From Cardinalis cardinalis (lineage: Eukaryota > Chordata > Aves > Passeriformes > Cardinalidae), in assembly GCA_014549065.1 (NCBI GenBank), contig JACDOX010000262.1:328526-392525 (forward strand): a DNA stretch of 64,000 bases, given 5' to 3'. The position numbers and the translations under genes were made by a program. Numbering within the stretch: position 1 is the stretch's first letter; each line of letters begins with the position of its first letter. The notes under the pieces were generated by a model. The model made no database searches, was not told the DNA's origin, and was given only the letters and a program-made list of their open reading frames with translations. Below, piece by piece: positions 1-10,900 of this stretch.

Positions 1-3000
1 AGAATTCAATTTTTTAATGTGCTGACCTTATTAAATACTCTAAAGGATTAATCTACAATTAAATAATCTCAAATTAAATAATCTCAAGGATTAACTGAAC
101 TCATGGGAATCCCCATGTCTCACCTTCAGAATAAATTATGAATGAAATACAGCTAAGGAGGAGAAATGCTGCTGCTGTTGTCCAGTCTTTCCCCTGGAAG
201 AGTCTGCTGGAGTGTGGAATGAGCAGTCTCCAAGAAACACCTGAAATTCCCTTCTGACTGCATCTTTGATAACGATGTGTCAAACCCCCAAACATCACCC
301 AGTTTATCAGCAATTAACACACAGCAGGAAGCTTCACAGAAGCCAACAATTTGGAATAATTTCACCCTTGCTCCAAGTGCCATCCTGGCTGCTGATTTCA
401 GTACAAAGGAGAGGTTTAAGCTCTGTATCCCAGGGAAATGCCAATAATTCCTGGATCTTTGCAAATTACATCGNGGAGGTGGAACAGGAGGGAAAACGTC
501 AGCGATGTAAAATGACACTAAGCCACTGCTCTAATTCTCCAAAGAATGTTCTAGGGCTTTAGCCTCTGCTGCTGTTTCTCTGCTTGTTCTGCATGTGCAG
601 TACCAGCTTCTCCAAGCTGCAGAAGGATCTGATTAAGCCTTTTATGAGGAACACATGTTGAGGGCAGGTGTGTTGTGTCAGCCTGGGAACGCACACGCTG
701 CCCCACAGGAGAGGAGGGAGCTGGGCTGCCCCAAGCACTCCGCAGGCAAACAGAGGGGGAAAGACAGGGAGAGACAAGTGTGCCCCGAGGGAATGGGGGA
801 AACATATGTCTGAGCATCCCCCTGCCCCTCAGCCCCCTGNAGTGAACTTTTTAATAGAGTTGAAAACTGTTCATCAAACAGCAGCGTTGAATGAAGGTGC
901 TGGAGCCAGAAAATCAGAGAAAAGACCTGGAGAAAGGGACCAGCTGGCTGCAAGTGTGCAAAATACACAAAGGATGGGAAGGCACACTTTAGGAGGTGTT
1001 ACTGTTACTTGTGTAAGATCTTGGCTTTAGTCTACCTCTGTCCCAGTGAAGATTCTCCAACTCTTCTCCCAATAGACAAACTTGCCACTGCTTTTTCCAC
1101 CACAGAGAATNGGTGCAAAGACTCTTCTTTCAGGCAGATGCATTCTAGGTTTCANTTCTAATCAGAGCTAATGAAAGGTGCACACTGACATCAGTGCACG
1201 AGGGGGAAATGAAGGGAAGTCTGCTATGAGAAAGCAAAAATCCAGCTTGTGAAAGAGCTATTGTGACCAGATAGCCAAAGAGAGGCAATCAAAATCCTTT
1301 AATTCCTTGACCTTCTTTACTCTTTGGATGCAATTACAACCACTGAAAATCTACCTTCTGCCAAGAGCAAGGCATCTCTTGCACACTGGTTCTCACGTAA
1401 CATCTGCTGTCAAGGCTTGCCTTGCTGCCTCCCTGGGAACCTTCCAACCTGTCAGTCTGAGTGAAAACAACAGACAGGCAGGCAGGCAGCGAGTTCTGGC
1501 GCCTGGGAAGACATTTCCAATTTCTACCCCATTCTGTGGAGCCTCAGGAAAAGCCCAAGCCTCCCCACTCCCAGAAGTACCATATGGAGAGCCCAGAGCT
1601 ATGCCAGGTATTTCAGAACTGGGAATCACTCTTCTCCCTGCTGGCTGGCGAGCTGGGGACGTGCAAGATGAATCCTTGCTAAGGAAAAAGCAAAGCAGAT
1701 TCTTATCCCGACAAAGAAGTTGCTGCTGCATTCCCTACCTGGGTTGGTAGGATTATCTTCACAGCTCATTTCTACACCAGGACAGACTTTTAGATGTTGC
1801 CCCAATGAGCTTTTACCTCTGATGTGTTTTGTGCTAAAGCACTGAGAAAGATTTTCATACTGGGCCCTACAGCAACTTGTATCATGTGTGGTGACTAATA
1901 TGCCCAAGTTTGATTGCATTCCAGATTAAAGGAATTGCTTTTGCCTTCAAGGAGTACAGACAAGCTCTGAGCAAAAGCAGACTGAGACCTTATGTATCCT
2001 CACATGTATGCCCAGGAGCAGGATGATATAATCAGCAGGAGTCAAGCTGACAGCCAACACTGTGCTCACCAGATGGCTCCAGGTTTGCTTTCCCTCTCCT
2101 TTGGCATGCAAGACTGAGTTCAGGGAGCCTTGCCCCAGGTACACAACACTGCACTACAGTCCCTCAGTAGTCTCAAGGAATTGGAACTTCCAGAAAAAAA
2201 AATTGAAGTGCTCACAGTTGGGTATTGCATATTCAAACAGGGTGGATTTCACAGTGCTGTGTCTGGGGTGAAAACCAAACCAAGCAGAACACACCCCCCA
2301 CCCCAAAACTTTTAAAAAACATCAGAAAAAGCAAAACCAAACTACTGAAAGCAAAATTTTGCCTGTTCCTTGCCCTTCCTAACAGGGAACTGACTATTCT
2401 GGTCTCAGACAAGGAGGGAACGAGGTCATGTCTCTTGCTGCATCCCCTGAGCCTTCAAGTTGCTGGTTGTGTTTTTGTGCTATTGATCTGTGTCCCTGCC
2501 TGTCTGCAGCACTGTACCTGCCAGCACTCTGGGGACAGCTGCCCGTAACAAAACCTGCCTCAAAGTGAGATANAGAGAACAGCAAAAGATACTGGCAGGG
2601 ATCAAAGAGTTTGACCCTCAGAGAGTAAAAAGGGAGAGAACTGGCTGACTGCTTTCAGGTCTGAGGGAGAAAGACTTGCTTTTTGCCTGACCTCAAAGAA
2701 GAGGGAAAAAGCTCCATTCCTTCCACTACATGACAAAACTACATGAGCATTTTAGACCCAGCAGCAGTTACAGACCTGGGCCTTCAATACTCTACTTTTA
2801 TTACAGGACAAGCAGAAATTTAGTTCACTGCATAGCTCAGCCCATATGGGTTTCTTGCCTACAAGTATTTCAACCCCATTTCCAGGGTTTAGGACTCAAA
2901 AATTTACTGCACCTTAAATCTCAGGGAGAAAGGGAGAGAAAGTATTTCCCTAAATCCTATTTTGTCTTATATTTCCCTCCTGTCTCCCCATCTGGCCCTT

Positions 3001-4733
3001 AGTGATGTTTTGCAGATGCACAGAGAATATTGCCATGTGCCTTTGGGAAGAAGCAAAGGAAAAGCCACTGCCAGAGACAGAGTTCTATAAATCAGAGTGA
3101 TCACTCAGCCCAGGGCCATGTGCCTAAGTCAGTAAGCTGCCAAAAATCGAAGATCCACTCCAAACAAACTCAGGAGCATTTGTTGGCTCAANCTCTGGCC
3201 CAGGGCACAGGGGCTGTGCCAGCTCAGGAGTTCAGGAAGGATGCTAAGAGTGAGAAACTCTGTGCTTTAAAAGGGGATGGCATGACTGCAAAGTCTGCCC
3301 CTGTTCCACCAAACTCAGGCACACTTCTGTTCCACCTAAAAGCGCCCTCTAAAGGCAGCAGGCTGTTTTCTGCTGGACACACAGGTTTGCCTCTCTCACA
3401 CAGGGGCATGGCAGCAGCTCTCAGACAGATTCATGCAGATCATTTGGCCCCAAGGAGAACTGAGGGAATATTAACAGCCAGCACACGTGCCAGGGAGCTC
3501 ATCCAAGTCAGGAAACAGGAGCTTCTGCTTCTGCCTCCTCTCTGTGACAGGGCAAGAAAGGGCCCTGAGCCTTCCCCCCTCCCTGCCGTTCCCTGGGTCA
3601 CACAGACCAGCCCAGCTAATAGGAAATGCAGGATCAGGACAGCACCAAAAACGTGCAGAGAAGTACCTGGCACTCCAGAAACTTGAAAAATCTCTGTAAT
3701 CCTTCAGCATTTAAACAGGGCAAGGTGTCTTTCTTTTTTAAGCCAAAATTGAAAGCCAAAATGTGAATGGTTCCCCAGTTCATGTTTTTACCTAAAGCCA
3801 TTAACCCCAAAGTAACAACCCAAAGCAGATTAGAGATGGGGGCTACAAAATGTAGAAGCAGCACCAAAGTGAGGAGCACAATGGATATTTTGTGTTAATT
3901 TCACAGAAAAGTGAGAAACAATTAACAGTAAATGTTAAGGACGCTGCATTTTTACAGAGTACTTCCAAAAGCCTGAGGAAAATTGATGGGGAAAAAGTGG
4001 ATGAAAACACTTAGGGAATATATCTTGGGTATCAGCATAAGGAAAATAAGCTGCTTACTGCCTCCTAAAAGTTGATTTCATTTTCTGGGGATTGTTCACA
4101 ACAAATGTGCAGGTGTTTGCTCCACCACCCATCACTGAGCCATGGGGAGTAGGAGCAATCCTTCACAGAAACATGGAATTAAGGTTGGAAGAAGCTTTTA
4201 AAGCTTCAAGTCAATCATCAACCCAGCATCACCACCACNTTCATNGCTAAACCATGTCCTCAAGTGCTATATCCACACAGTTTTTGAACACTTCCAGGTG
4301 TGGTNGCTCCACCTCTTCCCTGAGCAGTCTGTTCCAGTGCTTTACAACCCTTTTTGTGCAGAAATTGTCCCCAGNATCCAAACTAAACCTCCCTGGTGCA
4401 ATTTGGTGCCATTTCCTCTCATGCTGTCAAAACATTTTCTTTTGCCTCTTCTCCAAAAGGGTCAAAATGTCAATTCCCGCACCCCAACAGGAATTCAGAA
4501 CCCTTTGTTACTGCATGGTTGCACAGATGCATTCCTTCAAGCATCAGGTTGCTGATACCNATTTCCAACTGTTTCCAGCAGTGTTTTTTGTAAGAGAGAA
4601 CAGAACAATCCACCAAAACACATTTACAGCGGCTTTTGCAATCAGGCAATACAAAAAGTGGTGGAAAACACAGGCCAGCCTCTGTGCCTGGAAAAGAACA
4701 AAACCAAAGCAGCAACCAAAGAACAAAACTCAC
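1..4733 (-). other. NKAIN4: NKAIN4 intron 4 (partial)
   Basis: From the exon 4 donor to the left edge. I looked on the minus strand for the remaining C-terminal coding exons (the conserved segment 4 and the FDPFPLYH-type tail known in this family) and saw none. Apart from a CR1 fragment at 4163-4455 it holds unremarkable unique sequence. The plus-strand open frames here, up to 218 codons at 3030-3686, have no recognisable protein features. Confidence 0.7.
4163..4455 (-). mobile_element. CR1 LINE 3' fragment
   Basis: Shows the inverted CR1 3'-end pattern: a TCACAGAAACATGGAATTA-like start, then GGTTGGAAGAAGC, TTGAACACTTCCAGG, CTCCACCTCTTCCCTGAGC and TCTAAACC-like steps. It is diverged and carries several Ns. 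CR1 is the dominant avian LINE and is usually 5'-truncated, as here. Confidence 0.85.
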
Positions 4734-4931
4734 CGCGACGAGGATCTGGAAGGAGCTGTGCATGACCTCGATGTAGCGATACTCCAGGGCACAGCCGATG
4801 ACGGAGATGTAGGAATGGTTATCCAGCCCCTTGATGCCAGGCATTGGAGCCTCCTTCCTCACACAGCCAGGGCCATTTTCACTCCACCAGGACTGGTGCC
4901 GGGAGATGTTGAATGTCAGGAGCTCGCTGTC
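4734..4931 (-). CDS. NKAIN4: NKAIN4 coding exon 4 (residues 92-157)
   Basis: Begins DSELLTFNISRHQSWW after a CTCTAG acceptor and ends SSFQILVA before GTGAGT. It encodes the long extramembrane loop with the family features SWW, GPGC, a Tyr-rich segment and EVMHS. It has two N-x-S sequons. The end leads into membrane segment 4, which continues in the next exon outside the window. A retroviral LTR lies only 108 bp upstream of its acceptor. Confidence 0.95.
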
Positions 4932-7900
4932 CTAGAGGGAGAAGTTGCAAAGAGAGCNTTGTTTACTCTGAGAGGGTCAACTTCACATGGCAGCTCCTTT
5001 GGGTCAGCCCCCCACAGAATCAAAAGGAAAAAGAGATTCTCTTGTGCTGTTGGGTCCCTTGGATGAGGTGAGAGATGGGAATCTGACTCCAAGTTTTCAG
5101 AAGGCTGAATATAATATAATATAACATAACGTAATATAACATAACGTAATACATGTAATTTATATTATATTGCATCATATAATATATAATATTTATATTA
5201 TATTATATTATATTATATTATATTATATTATATTATATTATATTATATTATATTATATTACATTATATTACATTATATTATATTACATTATATTATATTA
5301 CATTATATTACATTATATAATATATTATATTATATTAGATATTATATTATATTACATTATATTATATTATACCATATAATACCATATTATATTTTATATT
5401 ATATAAAATGAAAATGATATATTAAAAATGTACTAAAGAAAGAGAAAGGAGACATCAGAAGGCTAGAAAAGAATCAATAATAAAAACCTGTGACTGACCA
5501 GAGTCCTGACACAGCTGGACTGGGATTAGTCATTAGTTAAAAACAATTCATATGGAACCAATCAAAGATGCACCTGTTAGTAAGCAGCCTCTAAACTACA
5601 TTCCAAGCAATAAGATAATTACTGTTTATATGTCTTTTCTGAGGCTTCTCAGGAGAAAAATCCTGGTGGAGGGTTTTTCAGAAAATATCATAGTAACAAG
5701 ATTCAGAGCAGCTTATAAAAAAAAAGTTATGATTTTTAGTTATTAATACAAAGAAAAAGGGGAAAAATGTTGGGGTGAATGTATACCTCCCCTCTAAGTC
5801 CTGGGTAATATCATATTCTAATGTCTTTCAATCAATCATATAAAAGTACAATAATCCTATGATAAAAATGTTTCTATGNACTCTGAGACATGCTGGACAC
5901 CTAACAGATATATCCAGCCTGCACTGCATCCTGCTTGGAACCACATGCTGTCAGATGGAGGTCATATTAAATCAATGGATCAAAGATCAAAGCACATTGG
6001 CTTGATATTCCTGCATAGAATCATGGAATGGGTTGGTTTGGAAGGGGCCTTAAAGAGCCTTCCACTATCCCAGGTTGCTCCAAGCCCTGTCCAGCCTGGC
6101 CTTGAGCACTTCCAGGCATGGAGCAGCCACAGCTTCTCTGGGAAATCTGTGCCAGGGCCTCCCCAGCCTCACAGGGAAGAATTTCCTCCTATTATCTAAT
6201 GTAAACATATGTCCCAGGCAGGCTGCTGTGGTGAGAACCATTCCTGAGGCAGCACAGTTTGGATACAGGCTGCAGACCCAAAAACATTTTGCTAGAGGTT
6301 CCTTCATCCAGAAAAGAACCCTGAAGTTTTGGGTTTGGGAGATGAAGCCTGTAACTCTGGANGAAAAAGGTAAACAAGGCAGCACTCAGTGTCCTGCCAG
6401 GCTCTTCCCAGCACAGGAATCAACACANGCACCTGGAAAATATCAACTTCATAACCCCAAAGTGAGTTTCAAAACCCAAGAGATCTTCCTCTGTTCCAAG
6501 CTTTTAACACGTCTGACAAGATCCTGTACCATTTTTACCTGATTTCCTTCTACACTCTTCACATCTGGTGCCTCTGCATCTCCTGTCAGCCCACCCAGCC
6601 CAGCTGACCTCACAGGGCTGACTGCAGCTTCTTGTAAANTCCTCCCCTGCAACTTCTTATCAACTTTACCTCAAGAGGCTTTTTGTTTTGCTCCCTTGTC
6701 TTTCCTTGGTAACTACTTTAAACAGTGGAGGGGGTTACAGGGTGAAATGCCACACAAGGAGCACAGGGCTTTGGTGTGCAGCCAGGTGATTATTTTAACA
6801 CNACCACACTTTCCTCACACTTGAGAAAAGCTCAGTATTCATAGGAACACTCAGAAGAGCTTTGGGATTTTGAGCCTGCAGGACACGGCAAAGGTAAAAG
6901 ACAAGCTCAGGGCTGGCTGAACAGCTGCAACCCTTCATGGATGAGTGCCAGGCGCTGGCTGCCCCTGGAGGCCTCTCAGGGCACTTGGATGCAGAATCAA
7001 CAATTTCTTTTGACCACAAAACAAGGCAAGGGGTTGGAAGGTTTATTCTGAAGAATAGATTAAAAAATTTGAAGGCAGAGAATCTGTGTTTCTACAGAGA
7101 GGGGTGAATGCTGGATACCCACACGTCACCCACCCATTAGTAAAGGTTTTAGCACTTATCCATAAACTATTTCACACTGCTCATGCCAGGGTCCTACACA
7201 GTCCCAGGAGGAAAGCTGTGGCTCCCAGAACAGCAGCAGTCNGAGCTTGGGCTATTCACACTTCCCAGCATGGAAAACCTCACATGGCAGCTCCTTTGTG
7301 TCAGCTCCCCACAGAGTCAAAAGGAAAAACAGATTCAGAGCAGCCTATCCAGGCCCCTGCTCCAAATCACCCTCCAGAGAGAGGGCCTGTCTCCTCAGCC
7401 AACACAGGAGCCAAGCCAGGCAGCCCTGCAGATATAAAACAGACACTGAAAAGCATGACCAGGGCCAAACTCGAGTCCCAGGGGCAGGAACCTGAATGGC
7501 AGCCAGAGAACCAGGGAACAATCCCCAGCTGCCCCACTCCGCACCTTGTGTGGGGACCCTCCTTGCACCACAGACACCCCAAACCAGCCTGCAGAGCCCT
7601 TATTCCAATCTGCTGCAGGAAGCACGTGCTGAGAAATGTGGACAATGAAGTGAGAAGACAGCTGCCAAGCTGCTGACATAACCACCACAGCAGATGGCAT
7701 GTGCTGGGCAGGAGATGGAGCAGGGCACAGACACGGAGCAGGGCACTGGGCAGCAGGGACAATGGGGAAAACTCTATTAAGAGTTGGGAGTTTAGCCCCC
7801 TCCTGGCTCACACATAGCTCAGGAAGGCACCAAATCACAGCTTTTGGCAAAGCTTGCTCTTTTCCCCCCAAGTTTGTGTGTTATGGGCTGATGGATTTTC

Positions 7901-10900
7901 CCCAGCTAAAGCCAGGCCTCCAGGCTGGGCTCTTCTCCTTCTCACAAGGCACTCACTGCTTTGGCTGGGGAAAGAGGCAAACATCTTTCTCAAAAAACAA
8001 AACAAACCCGCACAAACAAACAGAAATAAACCTCCAGAACAACCAAGAAAACCCCCCAAGTGAATTCCTGTTTCTTTGCCTGGGGCTCCCCCCATNAGCA
8101 CTGAAGCAAAGCTGTTCCCAGGGCACCACAGGATCTCCTCTCAACCTCAGTCCCCAGGGCTTCCCTCTCCCAGCTCACAGATGGTGCCTTCCCAAACCTT
8201 CTGCCTCACACAGAGCCCTCAGTGTCCTCTCTGCTCCTTACAGAGGCAGCAGTGTGTGTTTGGCAAAGCAAGAAACAGGCTGCTTTCCTTCTAGGATCTC
8301 CCTTTTGTCAGCCTGCAGAGATTTGGCTCTGCCTTAACTTTGCTGCTGAACTTGTAAATTCAGGCTGAAAAAGCAGAGCAGGTGTGGCTGGAGGTGGGCA
8401 GGTGGAGGAACAGGAGGTCCCAACCAGCCCTCACTGCTTTTTGTCTACAATCACATTCCAGCTCTGAGAAAAAAAAGAAAAGAAGGAAAAAAATTTAGAA
8501 GTTCTACATCAGTGAAGAGCAGACTGGCAAAACGAAGCACATTTGGATTCTGAAAGCACCACAATGCTTTGAACCCATGAGCCATCCATCCCACAGATGT
8601 AAAGTGAATACTGATGGCACACTGGGATCAGGGAATGTCTCTGTGCTCAGAGCCACCTTCCTGAACCTCTGTCTGGAGCAAGGGCAGCACCAGAGGGTCT
8701 CAACATGCAGAGCAGAGCTGCTCCTCTGCCCTCGGGGGATACCTGTGTGATGGGGCACAATAAAAAGAGCACTCAAGAAAATCCCTTAATTGACCTCTCT
8801 TTGCTCAGAGCTTGCTGGGAGACTGCATAAACAACTCCAGGATGTCTCCTGTGGTTTGCCAGCTTCGTTTGTGAGAATGCAGTTGGAGAGAAGCGAGACC
8901 ATGTACAGAACAGCACACAAAAAATCAGGAGAAAAGAGCCAGTTTTAAGAAGGTTTAGGGAACAGCTGTTTCCCAAAAGCTTCCTGCGATGCATTTGAAA
9001 TCTCAGCACACTGAAATGCTCCCAGAGGTGGAATGTGGGTTGGGAGATGTTCATCAGCCCCAGCAGCGAGCCAGCCCTGCTGCAGGGACAGGGATCTCTG
9101 TGTGCCCGGCCCCTGCTCGTCCCTTGCCAGGGCTGTCACTGCCTCCTGAACCTCCAGCCCGGGGGAAACACGAGCCAGGAGCCACCCGAGCACCCTGCAG
9201 GCCAGCCAGAAACCCACACCCCACTCTGAACTGCTGCAGCACCCGGCTGCCACCCGTTTGCCACCAGCGTGAGAGGGAGACAGGAGCACTGAAACTGCAG
9301 CACCCACATCTCCCAGAGCCTGCCCACGGGAAACTCACANCCACCCCCAACACCCACGGAGCCAGCTGCACTCCTTTGCTAAAATAGCTTCCTGAAAGCT
9401 GCTCTGAAATTATTTTCTAGGGGACACTATCAGAGATGGTTTTATTTCTNGCTGTTAACAGCCTTCTGAACTGCCTCCCCCAAATTTCCTTAATTATCAG
9501 GCAAAACCACACTAGGACAGCTCTGGAATAAACTGAGCTTCGTCTGGGAGCCACCAGAGCTTGACAGCAGAATCATTTTGAATCTTTTTAGATGGAAATA
9601 TTTCTTATTAAAATAGGAAATATCATGTTCATCTTTCAGTCCTGCATCACCTTGAGACACAGAGAAACACTCCCAGTGCCTCTCAGTGGGCTTGTTGACA
9701 ATGCCAGAGCATTTAAAGCCAAATCCCAGGCTTCCAAGTTTTACATTTAGAAGGAGTTGAGGGACACTTTTACATACACACGAATTTATCCACCCTCCTG
9801 GTATTTTAACCAGGTACAAAGTCATCCCAAGATGCCACCCAGATTCTCTGAAATATAAATAACCCCTGTTTGACTCACAAGGGCTGCTTCCATTTCAACA
9901 GGAGATTTAGACCACCATGACTCTGGATTCAGATCAAAGCAGTGCATAGACAAGAGAGAATATAAAGGAATAATAAAAAAAAAAAAAATTAGACATCACC
10001 ATTCAAGAAGAATAATTCCAGAGGGAAAAGACAAAGGAATACATTGAAATACAGGACACCAGTTCCTCAAACCTCTCTGAATATTTCTCAAGCACATCAT
10101 GAAGAGTCAGTCAGCATGGCAGCTGGACAGACATATGCTCATATGTCTTAACAGCAGGATTTTAATAATTAACTCAGACTGAGGGGTTGCAGGAGGGATG
10201 TGTTTCACGCTCGAGTAGACAGGGAGAAGCTTAACATATTATTGCAAACCCTGTCTGGAAACTGCAGAGCCAGCTCCCAGCAATTCACCTCCCCAAATGG
10301 CCAATGGACATGGGAAAGGAGGGAGATGGGACAGGAGGAGGAACAGCAACCTGGAAATCGGGCTGTGAGCCCCACCACGGAGCAGTGGCACAGCACTTGG
10401 AGCTGCAAGTGTGCTCAGGAGCATGGGCAGAGCCAGGCAGCAAGGCAAGGCTGCCAGGAGCTGCTCAGAGCACATCACCACCTCCTGCCAGCGCTGAGAG
10501 GCAGCCCTGCCACCCCAGGCTGCTCCAGCACTCACTGGCAGAGCACTTCCAGCAAAGCTGGCAGGGGCTGTGTGCCTGGGGAGGCCCTTCCAGCAGCAGG
10601 GGAACTGCTTCCTCTGACACTTGTGCTGATCCACCTGTGGCTGGCCACCCAAGGAAGTTCTGCTGGGCCATATTTCACACTNTTACTCCTGCTAAGAGAA
10701 GATTCCAAGATAAAAAATGCTGGCAGGANAGAAAGACAGAAATCAAGTCAGTTTAGCTCTTCCAAGAAGTAGAGAACAGATTCAGTGANCAGTAGAATTT
10801 TCCTTTCCAATAAAAAATTCAGTATAACTCGTGATTGCTAGCTGGTTAGTAATTAGTTATAATTCCCCTGAGCAGGGCTGACCAGAACAGCATCCTCGGC

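Noticed and set aside
3030..3686. 218-codon plus-strand open frame
   Set aside because: No recognisable domain, and an N sits within it. It lies in an intron of the opposite-strand gene; chance is more likely.
4254..5066. 270-codon plus-strand open frame
   Set aside because: It runs through a CR1 fragment, the antisense of NKAIN4 exon 4 and the 57-bp repeat, and crosses several Ns that mask possible stops.
5170..5379. Ile/Tyr-repeat open frame
   Set aside because: Translation of the ATATT microsatellite.
9977..9990. Poly-A tract as a processed-pseudogene tail
   Set aside because: No gene-like sequence or target-site duplication is visible next to it.
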